Origin: Cytophagaceae bacterium
GTDB lineage: Bacteria; Bacteroidota; Bacteroidia; Cytophagales; Cyclobacteriaceae
Length of the DNA stretch: 64,000 nt
Assembly (NCBI GenBank): GCA_006969745.1
Contig: CP030886.1
Location: 1,709,234 to 1,773,233, forward strand
Direction of reading: 5' to 3'
The position numbers and the translations under genes were made by a program. Under the pieces are notes generated by a model that had not been told where the DNA came from, searched no databases, and saw only the letters and a list, made by a program, of their open reading frames with translations. Below, piece by piece: positions 26,802 to 35,714 of the stretch. Every line of letters begins with the position of its first letter. Position 1 is the stretch's first letter.

Positions 26802-27644
26802 ATGAAAATTCAGCTTAAAATTATAACGACAGTTAGCCTCATTTTTGTGGGGCTTTCTGCGTTTGCTCAAGACGGAGAAACCCTTGAAGATTTATTCAAG
26901 GTGGATTACGATACACCTTTAACACTCGATTTGGAGGAGAAGGAAGACGATGTAATTGCACCCGTAAAGAAGGAGAAAAAGGTAAAGCGAAACGTTTATT
27001 TTGGACTGAAGACACGCAAAGCTTTCACCCGAACGGTGCGAAGAAATGACATAATTCTTGACCTTTTTAATGTGTTAAAAGAATACGTAGGACCGCCGGA
27101 GTATGCTTCGGACTTCTATTGGTATGACTACAAAAAAAAGAAGATCATTAATTCTCTGAAGGTAGATCAAAGAAATGCTGGTGTATTGCACGGTCCGTAT
27201 GAAAAGAGGATTGGGGATCTGATCATCGAACAGGGATGGTATTACAAAGGCTTAAAACATCGCCGATGGGTTCGGTTCAACCGACATGACATACTTCAGG
27301 ATAAAACCTATTGGTGGAAGGGCTGGCCACAAGAATCTCGATTGGCGTATTACGATTTTAACAAAACGAAGCTGAGAGAAGTAATCCCGGTTCATTATGG
27401 AGAGAAAGACGGGGAATATTGGGCCTTTCATGAAGATGGGTCGCTGGCCGTTCGTGGGGAGTATAAGTTTGGTCACAAAGTAGGCTTATGGCGCGAATAT
27501 TATGATGGAGGAAGAGTTAAGAGAGAGGTGGTATATCCGGAAGACCCTTTTGATTTTAAGTTTAACCCATACATAACTCGTGAATGGGATACTCGAGGAA
27601 CGCTTATATACGATCGAGCCAAGTTTCTCAAAGGCCGAAACTAG
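26802..27644 (+). CDS. Secreted protein with MORN-like repeats
   Basis: A signal peptide ends near residue 22 (FVGLSAFAQ). The second half contains YwqK/MORN-variant units of the pattern G-x-Y-x-x-x-x-x-G-x-x-x-G-x-W (GEKDGEYWAFHEDGSLAVRGEY, then GHKVGLWREYYDGGRVKREV). Such repeats often mediate protein or membrane contact. The middle has basic KKKK stretches. 280 residues; likely co-transcribed with the peptidase gene 18 bases upstream; overlaps the convergent GNAT gene by 4 bases. Confidence 0.75.
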   Translation: MKIQLKIITTVSLIFVGLSAFAQDGETLEDLFKVDYDTPLTLDLEEKEDDVIAPVKKEKKVKRNVYFGLKTRKAFTRTVRRNDIILDLFNVLKEYVGPPEYASDFYWYDYKKKKIINSLKVDQRNAGVLHGPYEKRIGDLIIEQGWYYKGLKHRRWVRFNRHDILQDKTYWWKGWPQESRLAYYDFNKTKLREVIPVHYGEKDGEYWAFHEDGSLAVRGEYKFGHKVGLWREYYDGGRVKREVVYPEDPFDFKFNPYITREWDTRGTLIYDRAKFLKGRN

Positions 27645-28096
27645 AGGTTCATTTCCATTTGGACATTACACCGATTATAGGGTGAATCGTATCCGTCCAC
27701 ATCTTTAAACCCAAGTTTGTAGTAAAGTGAAATAGCTGGTTTGAGCACGCTATTGGTTTCAAGATAGATGGTATTGGCTCCCTTTTCTTTGGCTTTTTCC
27801 ACGGTAGCCACCCCAATCTTCCAGCCAATCTTTTGACCTTGAGCTTCAGGAGAAACTGCCATTTTTGCAAGCTCATAAATACCTTCTTTCATTTTAATCA
27901 GCGCGCAGGTACCAACCGGTTTTCCATCCATGAGTGCAATGACAATTGCACCACCTTTATCAATGATGTAGCCTTCTGGATCATCCAGCATCTTGCGATC
28001 TGAATCTTCCATTGTGAAATATTTATTGATCCAGGCTTCATTTAGCTCTTTGAAAGCCCGGGCATATTTAGGTTGGTAATTGATAATTTCGATCAT
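27641..28096 (-). CDS. GNAT-family N-acetyltransferase
   Basis: 151 residues covering a single GNAT fold. The acetyl-CoA-binding motif A is LAKMAVSPEAQGQKIGWKIG (Q/RxxG/A type), followed by NTIYLETNSVLKPAISLYYKLGF. The substrate is unknown. The start codon overlaps the stop of the acyltransferase gene (ATGA), making it the last gene of the long coaX-to-GNAT operon. Confidence 0.88.
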   Translation of the reverse strand: MIEIINYQPKYARAFKELNEAWINKYFTMEDSDRKMLDDPEGYIIDKGGAIVIALMDGKPVGTCALIKMKEGIYELAKMAVSPEAQGQKIGWKIGVATVEKAKEKGANTIYLETNSVLKPAISLYYKLGFKDVDGYDSPYNRCNVQMEMNL

Positions 28097-29097
28097 CGTT
28101 GATAGCTGTAGTATAATCCGGAAATCATAACTATAACCGTCAGAAGGGCAATTTTAATTCCCACCAGAAAAAACATTGTAAAAAAAACCAGAAGCCACCA
28201 TAGTGGGAAAACAAATAATCCTATTCCGAATTTTAGCGAAGAATGGAAAACCACATCGTCAACTCTACCAACAACATTTTTGATTATAATCAATGGCAGC
28301 GGGTTTAATATCCAAGCCAGCCAATGTTTCTTTTGCTTGCTTTTTTCAATCTCGACTTCAGAAAGATTCAACGATTTAAGCTTTTCAAATGCAAAATCTT
28401 CATGTTTTCTCTGGAAAATCGTTCGAACTCGTTTCTCATAATCTGATGTCTCATTCGGTACAATAAGGACCTCTTTCATCCCATTACTGATTGCCTCCCT
28501 CATTTCAATGAGTCCCGCGGCGCGACTTTCCTGGTATTTTCTCAAATACGCCTGAACTGATATTGGTTCTCCAAATTTGATTAGTACTGAAGAGTTGGCC
28601 CTTTGATGATCAAAATAGTTGAGGCCAACAGGAAGAATCATGATGTGCTCTTCAATTGAAGATTGTGACTGAAGTGCCAGACGTGCAGCTCCCTTGGTCA
28701 AGGGTCTCAAGAAGTAGTGTTTGCCATGATTCCCTTCAGCAAAGATTAGAATTGATCCTCCGCTCTCAAACAAATCCTTACATCCTGCAAACACCTCCTC
28801 ATTCATTGATAATTTCGAAAATCCATCGCGTATCCGATAGATCGGAATCATCTGCATGAGCCGAAGTATTGGCCTGCTCCATTTTGTAAATACATCCTGC
28901 CTGGTAATGTAATGCAGTGAAATTGGAATAAAAGCTCCGACTAAAAGCGCATCTAAGAATGCATTCTGATGATTGGGTGTGACAATAAGTGGAGTATTTC
29001 TAGGGACGTTTTCTTTGCCTTCAATCTTAACCTTATGAAAATAAGATCGAAGCATCAGCTTCATAAAGAACTTGAAGCACGCGTAGAAAATATTCAT
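28093..29097 (-). CDS. PlsC-like phospholipid/glycerol acyltransferase
   Basis: 334 residues. The acyltransferase block I motif is NHQNAFLD (residues 42-49), with His and Asp five residues apart, the variant found in many Bacteroidota members rather than the classic HX4D. Block III is FAEGNHGK with the conserved EG. Two to three membrane helices form the C-terminus. It probably transfers an acyl chain to a lysophospholipid or other lipid at the inner membrane. It abuts the CNNM gene with no gap. Confidence 0.85.
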   Translation of the reverse strand: MNIFYACFKFFMKLMLRSYFHKVKIEGKENVPRNTPLIVTPNHQNAFLDALLVGAFIPISLHYITRQDVFTKWSRPILRLMQMIPIYRIRDGFSKLSMNEEVFAGCKDLFESGGSILIFAEGNHGKHYFLRPLTKGAARLALQSQSSIEEHIMILPVGLNYFDHQRANSSVLIKFGEPISVQAYLRKYQESRAAGLIEMREAISNGMKEVLIVPNETSDYEKRVRTIFQRKHEDFAFEKLKSLNLSEVEIEKSKQKKHWLAWILNPLPLIIIKNVVGRVDDVVFHSSLKFGIGLFVFPLWWLLVFFTMFFLVGIKIALLTVIVMISGLYYSYQR

Positions 29098-30381
29098 TTA
29101 AGCAAACTCTTCTGTATTGATCAGTGTCAGCTTCACTTTATCTATTCTATTTTCCTCCATAGTAAAAATAGTGATGATGAAAGGTGGGATTTCGATCACT
29201 TCATTTACTTCAGGGATGTCCTCATGGTAGGCGAATATAAGACCACCTAATGTATCGTACTCGCCTTCCGGCAGAGACAATTCATATTCATCATTTAGGT
29301 AATCAATCTCATGTCTGGCACTGAATATAAAGTTGTAATCATCCAGCTTTTGCTCTGTCAGATATTCATCATCATGTTCATCCCTAATCTCTCCAAAAAT
29401 TTCTTCAATTACATCTTCAATGCTGACGAGACCTGAGGTTCCGCCATATTCATCTACTACAAGGGCTAGACTCTTACGATCAGTGATAAACTGAATCAAA
29501 AGCTCATTTGCAAGCATCGTTTCGGGTACAATGGGTATCTCCGATAAAATTGTTTTGATGTCTTCGGGCTTCTTGAAAAGCTCCAGTACATGACAATATC
29601 CGATTACCTCATCAATCGACTCTTTGTAAACGAGTATTTTGGAATGACCACTTTCCACAAAGTATTTTTTCAGTTCTTCGATTGAATCATTGACATCTAC
29701 GGCGATGATCTCCGTCCGGGGGATCATGCATTCACGAACTTTAATGGTCTTAAACTCGATGGCATTGTTGAAAATTTTTGCATCGATCTCAGCTTCCTCT
29801 TCCTTCTTGATGTTGAGAATATTGTTTTTGATGTAGTTGTTGAGATCTGTCAGACCAAAAACAGGTTTTTCATCAGACAATCTATAGCCAAACATCCAAA
29901 TGAAAAGAGCTGATAATTTTACCACCAAAAAAACTACAGGAAACATCAATATGTAAACCAATCCCATTGGGAAAGCAAACAATCTCAGCGAAAAATCAGG
30001 ATTGATTAGAAATAAACTTTTGGGTAAAAACTCGGCGGTCAATAGTACCACTGCGGTTGAAAACACCGATTGGATAATCAAAACAACAACATCAGTAGCA
30101 ATGGCAGCTGGTAGCAAAGAAACGATGATTGGTTCTAACAATCCTGCCATAAAAATGCCATACAAAACCAGAGCAATGTTGTTTCCAACAAGCATAGTTG
30201 CTAGAAACTGCGATTGATTTCCAGTAAAAAGTGCCAGAATGCGTCCGGCAAGGTTCCCTTTCTTTTTTAATACCTCGATGTGAAGTTTGTCTGCAGACAC
30301 GAATGCGATTTCCATACCGGAAAAAAATGCCGAGAATAGTAAACAGAGAAGTATGATCAAATAGGGAAATGGATCATCCAT
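29098..30381 (-). CDS. CNNM/CBS-domain membrane protein (HlyC/CorC family)
   Basis: 427 residues in three parts: a DUF21/CNNM membrane domain (residues 1-185, opening LIILLCLLFSAFFSGMEIAF), a CBS pair (about 205-330, with RECMIPRTEI and DEYGGTSGLVSIEDVIEEIFGEI), and a C-terminal CorC-type transporter-associated domain. Relatives are implicated in Mg2+/Co2+ efflux; the gliding protein GldE is a paralogue, but no gld neighbours are present here. It overlaps the small upstream gene by 8 bases and lies within the coaX operon. Confidence 0.88.
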   Translation of the reverse strand: MDDPFPYLIILLCLLFSAFFSGMEIAFVSADKLHIEVLKKKGNLAGRILALFTGNQSQFLATMLVGNNIALVLYGIFMAGLLEPIIVSLLPAAIATDVVVLIIQSVFSTAVVLLTAEFLPKSLFLINPDFSLRLFAFPMGLVYILMFPVVFLVVKLSALFIWMFGYRLSDEKPVFGLTDLNNYIKNNILNIKKEEEAEIDAKIFNNAIEFKTIKVRECMIPRTEIIAVDVNDSIEELKKYFVESGHSKILVYKESIDEVIGYCHVLELFKKPEDIKTILSEIPIVPETMLANELLIQFITDRKSLALVVDEYGGTSGLVSIEDVIEEIFGEIRDEHDDEYLTEQKLDDYNFIFSARHEIDYLNDEYELSLPEGEYDTLGGLIFAYHEDIPEVNEVIEIPPFIITIFTMEENRIDKVKLTLINTEEFA

Positions 30382-30598
30382 GCTTTCGCTTCTTTTTCTT
30401 TTGATTTTTGGAGGATTTCATTGCCTCCTTTTCTCGGGCTTGCCGCTGGCCCTTTCGATACCCGTATAAAAATAAGAGTGCTACACTAAACATAAAAATC
30501 CAATAGGACTCTGCAAGTCCAACGACTATAGCCTGATCGACACCAATAATGAAGGTGCAAAAGACCAAAACAAAGAGGATTATATCGAATAGCTTCAT
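30374..30598 (-). CDS. Small membrane protein with basic tail
   Basis: 74 residues from an ATG that overlaps the lptC stop by one base. Two membrane helices (residues 4-22 and 30-47) are followed by a Lys/Arg-rich tail (KKKKRKHG). The family is unrecognised. Overlap on both sides (1 base with lptC, 8 with the CNNM gene) indicates a real operon member. It may assist a neighbouring membrane protein, but nothing shows this directly. Confidence 0.75.
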   Translation of the reverse strand: MKLFDIILFVLVFCTFIIGVDQAIVVGLAESYWIFMFSVALLFLYGYRKGQRQAREKEAMKSSKNQKKKKRKHG

Positions 30599-31197
30599 CA
30601 ATTCTGATTTGCCGGACGCAATGGGATATCTCGCTGAGCAGGTCTGGCTGGGTCATCTTCCAACGTAAACGTGCCATTTGGTTTAAGGATACGGTACTCT
30701 GTGAAATCTTGATTTGATTGCATCCCTTCTCCGGTATGAACCTCATCGTCAGATTTTATTGTCACAAATTTGTCCGTGAAAAATTTTTCTTCGGTTTGGT
30801 TCCAAAATAGCTCCTCCGTATTTAGCTCGTCTTGATTTGCGTAACTCTTTACAATCACATTCCCTTCCGCGCGATAAAGGTTTTCTGCCTTCGTGAAATA
30901 CACATAGTTGGCAGTGAAGAAACTCGTAACCTGTCCTCTCTTGTTGTACCAATGAATTCTAAATCCACTTGGCCATTCCCGGTCTCCGTTTTCAAAATTA
31001 TTTTGAAGCGCCGTTTCAAGTTTCATCACTACCAGACCTGAATCACTCATTTGAGTAATAGCACTGTCCATGGATGATAGAGGACCTTCATATAAAGGTT
31101 GATCAATTAGGTCTTTTCGCTGATTGCAGGCTAAGAAAACCACCCAAAGGCCTAAAACTAAAAAGCGACCCGGAAGTACCTTCCAGGTCGCATTCAA
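30598..31197 (-). CDS. lptC: LPS export protein LptC, lipoprotein-like
   Basis: LptC links the inner-membrane LPS transporter to the periplasmic LptA bridge. The LptC domain is seen in WYNKRGQVTSFFTANYVYF, AEGNVIVKSY and EELFWNQTEEKFFTDKFVTI. The start is uncertain: there is no ATG. A TTG at 31197 gives a short lipoprotein signal ending LACN; another TTG at 31239 lies inside the upstream TPR gene. A strong terminator hairpin (31160-31191) overlaps the signal-peptide codons whichever start is used. The surrounding operon of envelope genes supports the call. Confidence 0.82.
   Translation of the reverse strand: MNATWKVLPGRFLVLGLWVVFLACNQRKDLIDQPLYEGPLSSMDSAITQMSDSGLVVMKLETALQNNFENGDREWPSGFRIHWYNKRGQVTSFFTANYVYFTKAENLYRAEGNVIVKSYANQDELNTEELFWNQTEEKFFTDKFVTIKSDDEVHTGEGMQSNQDFTEYRILKPNGTFTLEDDPARPAQRDIPLRPANQN
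31160..31191 (-). terminator. Strong terminator hairpin lying inside the lptC start region
   Basis: On the minus strand GCGACC/GGTCGC is extended by GGAAG/CTTCC around a 3-nt loop (11 bp with one mismatch), followed by TTTTT. It sits 26 bases after the stop of the TPR gene but codes for the signal peptide of lptC, so it may set the lptC-distal operon output. Confidence 0.75.
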
Positions 31198-31216
31198 AGT
31201 TTTATTTAAGATAATA

Positions 31217-32533
31217 TCAGTTTGCCGGACGTCTTTCAAGTGCTACTGTTACGTTGATCCAACATCCTATAGTCAAGGATTCACCTTCTTGCTTGCCTTC
31301 GTTGAAGATATCTTCGATTGAAGGAAATTGTCCTTTGGCAGCAGCCATTCCGGCACTGTTACCAGCCTTTCTGTATTCGTTGTATGCTGCGATGAAGATA
31401 GCTCTATCTTGTACTTGACTCTGTTCTTGCTTGCAGTCATCAAAACTGCTCATGTAAAGGTCTCCTATTAGCTTATAAGCATCCTTATAAGAAGGATCGA
31501 AAGACAAGGCCCTTCTGGCGCTATTTCTAGCGGTCGACTTCTGTCCATTTTTTCTCTGGATAGTTGCAATATTCACATACATCTCAGCCTTTTCGCTGTT
31601 GTCATCAGTCAAACTAGCCGCTTCCTGGAAATATTCTATTGCCTTTTCATCATTACCGTCCTGGCCGTTTTTCTGTGCTAAAAATTTAGCAACACCAAAA
31701 GTAGGTTCATCGTTTTGGATAATACCGGCTGCCTTCAATGCCAATGGACTATCCAGGCATTTTCCTTTAAGCATAAGACGGAAAATTTGCTTGGCCATAT
31801 TAACATCATTTTCATTTTGAAGCTTTGGCCCAAGCTTTTCTTCTACGAAATCACAGCTGATTTCAACTTTTGTTGCAGTGAGTAATCGATCTACCAAATC
31901 AGATGATCCATCTATTTTCTTCCTTTCAGTTTCACTCGCATTTTTTCTCTGTTCTGCCAATGCTTCTGATATTAAAGAATATGTATCAATTACTTGCTCA
32001 TCTGTAAGTCGCTTGTACAGGTAGTTTTTGTAGGTCATGTCCATGAATGCGACCAAAGCGCCTCTATTCATGTCCGCACCATTCAATTCAAATGCTTTTT
32101 GAAATACTTCTAGCACTCGGAAATATTCATCTTTATCCTTCTTATAAAACGAATAGCCGTAAATCGCCTTTCGTTCTATAATGTCTGCTTTATCATCAGG
32201 ATAGATTTGAGCACGCTTATCGAATAGCTTCCATCCTTTTTCAATGAATTCTTTCTTTTTGACCTTATCAGCTTCCTTTTTCGCAAGCTCCTCATAGATT
32301 TCAACACCATTGATATAAATCGAAGGGTTCAAATCTGGAGTATTCTCAAGAAGCCAATTTAATGGTGGAAGAGCAGCTTTGTAATTTTTTGCTTTTTTAG
32401 CATCTGTGTAGAGTACATTTTTTTCTTTGGCAATATCTACTTGCTCACCCCAATTCCATCCGTTTTGGGCATTCGCACTGATCGCCAGTGTCAGAAAAAA
32501 AGCTGCTCCGAGTATTTTGGTAATCGTCTTCAT
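31217..32533 (-). CDS. Exported TPR-repeat protein
   Basis: 438 residues with a signal peptide to about residue 22 (FFLTLAISANAQ). The rest is helical with tetratricopeptide repeats; the clearest are in residues 300-370 (KAIEYFQEAASLTDDNSEKA, ARNSARRALSFDPSYKDAY). Proteins at this spot, between a FadL-like porin gene and lptC, are conserved in Bacteroidota. The role is unknown, probably a periplasmic scaffold. A terminator follows its stop. Confidence 0.82.
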   Translation of the reverse strand: MKTITKILGAAFFLTLAISANAQNGWNWGEQVDIAKEKNVLYTDAKKAKNYKAALPPLNWLLENTPDLNPSIYINGVEIYEELAKKEADKVKKKEFIEKGWKLFDKRAQIYPDDKADIIERKAIYGYSFYKKDKDEYFRVLEVFQKAFELNGADMNRGALVAFMDMTYKNYLYKRLTDEQVIDTYSLISEALAEQRKNASETERKKIDGSSDLVDRLLTATKVEISCDFVEEKLGPKLQNENDVNMAKQIFRLMLKGKCLDSPLALKAAGIIQNDEPTFGVAKFLAQKNGQDGNDEKAIEYFQEAASLTDDNSEKAEMYVNIATIQRKNGQKSTARNSARRALSFDPSYKDAYKLIGDLYMSSFDDCKQEQSQVQDRAIFIAAYNEYRKAGNSAGMAAAKGQFPSIEDIFNEGKQEGESLTIGCWINVTVALERRPAN

Positions 32534-32546
32534 AACTCACTATTTG

Positions 32547-33788
32547 CTAGTCATACTTTCTTTTTACGAACCATCTATCATTTACGGTTGCTCCTATAAC
32601 AACCTTATAGTAGGTTTCCTTAATTAATCCGTTCGTTGATTCTCCAAGCGTCCCCCATTTGAAGGCTAAATCCAAACTTGAATATCCACTTACTGGTAAA
32701 GAGGCACCAAAATTAATACCAAAATCAATAAGTGCCTGATTATTTACGATGTATGGAAGTTTGTGATAGTTAAACCCGGCCGTATACTTGGCGCGCTTCC
32801 AATAACTATTCACATTGTCCCAGTCTGGAGTCCACTCTGCACCCACCGCAAATTTCAGGGAATTATTGTATTCCTGATTATCGGTACCAGCGCTACTCCA
32901 TACATGTGATTCAATGTCAAAGCCGATTTTATAGTTATTTAATTTTTCATAAGACATTCCATAACCGATTGTGGTTGGTAGATCAAACTGAATGGTCTCT
33001 GTGCCTACCGGAATAGTCTCTATCGTTCTACCTGTGTTGGACAATCGAATGAGAGATAATTCTGAGGAGCCGTTTAACGGACTTTTGGGTGAGAAGGTCG
33101 CACCAAAATTTACGAATCGCTCATCTGAGATTTTCTGCCGATATCCCAACCCGAGAAGAAAGTTTACATCGGAGTAGGATTCTAATTCCTGATAAGAAAC
33201 GTTACTTACACCCACATCATCACCGGAAATAGAGATTGTTGAAGTTTTCTCGATCGAACCAAACGTATAAGTTGTTTTTAGTCCCACATAAAACTTTCTC
33301 TTTATGCTAAACCCATTCGCCCAAAAGAAATTGGTGAGTCCGCCTTCTCCTCTGTTGTTTGATAATTGACTTACCGTCTCATCCGTTCCGGGAATATTGC
33401 CTTCAGAAAATGTATTGTAGCTCACAGAACTGTAAGGTAGAATACCAAATGAAGAGGACCATTTACCGGGCATTATTGGAAATGCAAATGCTAAAAACCT
33501 CAACCCACCGTCCGTATCAGACCCTGATACTTCATCGCCGGAAAAGCTTCTATTGTCAACTTCGAGCCCAACTTGAAAAGTGCTAAATGAATTATATATA
33601 AGGTTTGCAGGGTTTTGTGTATTGATATTCCAAACGGTAGGCGTACCTATCCCTACTTCTCCCATGCCAATGTTGTTAGGCATTCCCTGATGATTTAAGC
33701 TTCCAAGGCCTTCAAACGAATAAATCGACTGAGCTTGAATAAACTGTACTAAAACCAAACAGGTAATCCCTGCTAAAATCCTTTTCAT
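32547..33788 (-). CDS. FadL/OmpP1-like outer membrane beta-barrel protein
   Basis: I use the ATG at 33788 (MKRILAGITCLVLVQFIQAQ), which gives a clean signal peptide; the frame extends further upstream without ATG. 413 residues of alternating beta-strand pattern with gaps of Gly/Asn turns. The early stretch NIGMGEVGIGTPTVWNINTQNPANL is typical of the N-terminal hatch of FadL/OmpP1-type hydrophobic-substrate channels. It ends in a short strand rather than the usual terminal Phe. Second gene of the coaX operon, 98 bases after coaX. Confidence 0.8.
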   Translation of the reverse strand: MKRILAGITCLVLVQFIQAQSIYSFEGLGSLNHQGMPNNIGMGEVGIGTPTVWNINTQNPANLIYNSFSTFQVGLEVDNRSFSGDEVSGSDTDGGLRFLAFAFPIMPGKWSSSFGILPYSSVSYNTFSEGNIPGTDETVSQLSNNRGEGGLTNFFWANGFSIKRKFYVGLKTTYTFGSIEKTSTISISGDDVGVSNVSYQELESYSDVNFLLGLGYRQKISDERFVNFGATFSPKSPLNGSSELSLIRLSNTGRTIETIPVGTETIQFDLPTTIGYGMSYEKLNNYKIGFDIESHVWSSAGTDNQEYNNSLKFAVGAEWTPDWDNVNSYWKRAKYTAGFNYHKLPYIVNNQALIDFGINFGASLPVSGYSSLDLAFKWGTLGESTNGLIKETYYKVVIGATVNDRWFVKRKYD

Positions 33789-33886
33789 GTATGTTTCCAA
33801 CTTTTCAACGGCCACATGGTAATGCTCTGAACTAAACACCAAATTCTCTTTAGTCCCTTAAACCAAATCTCCCAATTAATGAAAAT

Positions 33887-34618
33887 TTAGCCTATGAAGG
33901 CATTTCCTTGATATTTCCAAATTCTATATAGACCCTTCTGCACAATTTTTGAGCCAGCAAAGATGTGAGCTTTTAGTTTGGATTCAAAGAAATGTGCGTC
34001 TCCTCCGGTCAATATCGTGTTAAGACTTGTGAAATCCTTCTCTAATGTCCGTATGATGCCATTTATTTCGTTAATAATGCCCCAAAAAGATCCGCTCAAA
34101 AGACACTCTTTGGTTGATTTTCCCAATTCATTTGATTGAATGACTTTCCACTCTGAAGAAATATCGGGTAATTGATCCGTATAGTTGGCCATAGCTTTCA
34201 TTCGCATGGTAAGACCTGGAGAAATTATTCCCCCTCTAAAAACACCAGCCGCATCAATAAGATCGATGGTCATACAAGTACCCAAATCTATTACCAGGTT
34301 GTTCTTACCCGGAAAAACTTCTGCAGCACCTACAGCGGCTGCTATTCGATCTGCTCCAAGCGTCTCCGGAGTTTTGTAATCGATGGTAATTGGAAGAGGT
34401 GTTTTGTGAGATAATAGTAAAGCATCACCTCTACCCAGTCTTTCAGGTGAAATTTTCCGAACAGAAGAAATCATGAACGGTGTATTTGGATATTTTGCCA
34501 AAATCTCATCCAAATTTTGCCAGGTCTGGGTATGGCTAAAAGCTCCATCAATTACCTCGGTAGTTTTAATGGAACTATTACCAATATCCACCAATATTAC
34601 TTCTAACTTTTCGCTCAT
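33887..34618 (-). CDS. coaX: Type III pantothenate kinase
   Basis: CoaX phosphorylates pantothenate, the first step of CoA synthesis, and needs a monovalent cation. The ASKHA fold is clear: phosphate-1 DIGNSSIKTTEV (residues 11-22), the PETLGADRIAAAVGA loop, and phosphate-2 LVIDLGTCMTIDLI. I use the ATG at 34618 (243 residues). It lies in the palindrome CATG shared with the start of anmK on the other strand, so the two genes overlap head to head by two bases. Its promoter is inside the anmK reading frame. Confidence 0.95.
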   Translation of the reverse strand: MSEKLEVILVDIGNSSIKTTEVIDGAFSHTQTWQNLDEILAKYPNTPFMISSVRKISPERLGRGDALLLSHKTPLPITIDYKTPETLGADRIAAAVGAAEVFPGKNNLVIDLGTCMTIDLIDAAGVFRGGIISPGLTMRMKAMANYTDQLPDISSEWKVIQSNELGKSTKECLLSGSFWGIINEINGIIRTLEKDFTSLNTILTGGDAHFFESKLKAHIFAGSKIVQKGLYRIWKYQGNAFIG

Positions 34619-35675
34619 GGTTTTACAAAGGAAAGACAAAACTACTTATTCGGTCATCGGAGCAATGGCTGGTTCGTCCATGGATGGTCTTGACCTGACT
34701 TACGTGTCTTTTACAAATACAGACGACAAATGGAAGTATCAATTAGAAAAATGTGAGGTAGTACCATATCCTGCCAGCCTATATGATCGGCTCAAAAACG
34801 CATTACATCATTCGATAGAGGATCAAGAAAAGCTAGACCTTGATTTTGGGCACTGGATTGCAAGCAGCATTAATCAATTTAAAATTGGCCTGGATCAACA
34901 TGATCTATTGAGTGTACACGGACATACAGTCATCCACAAACCTGCTGATAATATTAGCTGGCAGCTTGGGGATGGTGCTACCATCGCTAGAGAAACTGGA
35001 ATTGCTACCATTACTGAATTTCGTACGTTGGATGTACAAAATGGAGGCCAGGGAGCCCCATTAGTTCCTTACGGAGACTTCAAACTTTTTGGTGAGTTTG
35101 ATGCGTGCCTAAACCTCGGTGGAATAGCAAACATATCTGTGAAAGAAAATAAAACCGCCTGGGACATCTGCCCATGCAATCAAGTACTTAATTTCTTTTC
35201 TGAGAAGCTAGGCACTTCGTATGATGAGAATGGAGATTTTGCCAAATCTGGCACGCTCGACGAAGCTTTTTACACACAAATTTCAAAACTAGACTTCTTT
35301 GATCTACCTCCTCCTAAATCCTTACCCAACAATTTTATCGATTCTTCCCTTCTAGGAGAGGTGAATCCCATAGATGGACTGCACACTTATTGTCGCATTA
35401 TTTCAGAACAGATAAAAAGGAGTCTTGAAGGCGTAAAAGAATCAAATCTGTTAATTACCGGTGGTGGTGCTTTTAATGGATACTTAGTAAAACAGATCCG
35501 CAGTAAACTCGAAGGCTGGAAGGTTCATGTGCCGGACGCAAAAATTATTGCATTCAAAGAATCATTGATTTTTGCATTTTTAGGCCTAAAACGTCTTAGA
35601 AACGAAATAAACACCTTGTCCTCAGTAACAGGCGCCCGCAAAGACACCTCTTCGGGTGTGATTCATCTTCCTTAA
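34617..35675 (+). CDS. anmK: Anhydro-N-acetylmuramic acid kinase
   Basis: AnmK opens and phosphorylates 1,6-anhydroMurNAc from cell-wall turnover to give MurNAc-6-phosphate. The signature GAMAGSSMDGLDLTYV is at residues 14-29. NGGQGAPLVPYGDF, LNLGGIANIS and the C-terminal LLITGGGAFNGYL are the other family blocks. The ATG at 34617 is the only start that keeps the first block and gives 352 residues. Its start codon shares two bases with the divergent coaX start, so no intergenic DNA separates the genes. Confidence 0.95.
   Translation: MVLQRKDKTTYSVIGAMAGSSMDGLDLTYVSFTNTDDKWKYQLEKCEVVPYPASLYDRLKNALHHSIEDQEKLDLDFGHWIASSINQFKIGLDQHDLLSVHGHTVIHKPADNISWQLGDGATIARETGIATITEFRTLDVQNGGQGAPLVPYGDFKLFGEFDACLNLGGIANISVKENKTAWDICPCNQVLNFFSEKLGTSYDENGDFAKSGTLDEAFYTQISKLDFFDLPPPKSLPNNFIDSSLLGEVNPIDGLHTYCRIISEQIKRSLEGVKESNLLITGGGAFNGYLVKQIRSKLEGWKVHVPDAKIIAFKESLIFAFLGLKRLRNEINTLSSVTGARKDTSSGVIHLP
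34637..34665 (-). promoter_or_regulatory. Promoter of coaX, inside the anmK coding sequence
   Basis: On the minus strand TTG (34665-34663), an 18-base spacer and TAGTTTTG (34644-34637) fit the Bacteroidota promoter consensus exactly. The leader would be about 15 bases. The whole element lies within codons 7-17 of anmK. Confidence 0.6.
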
Positions 35676-35679
35676 TGAT

Positions 35680-35687
35680 TAGATTTG
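35680..35687 (+). promoter_or_regulatory. -7 element upstream of the 35.7-kb dehydrogenase gene
   Basis: TAGATTTG is a perfect TAnnTTTG, just after the anmK stop. It places the transcript start near 35692, which rules out the TTG at 35685 as start codon and supports the ATG at 35715. The -33 region has only a weak TGTG. Confidence 0.45.
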
Positions 35688-35714
35688 CGCCCTCAAAATA
35701 TTGAAGCACGACAG

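Noticed and set aside
29098..30381. GldE (gliding motility) identity for the CNNM/CBS protein
   Set aside because: gldE normally sits with gldD; the neighbours here are envelope genes, so the general family name is safer.
30598..31239. lptC start at TTG 31239
   Set aside because: It lies inside the TPR gene and gives a 37-residue leader; TTG 31197 gives a compact lipoprotein signal. Kept only as an alternative.
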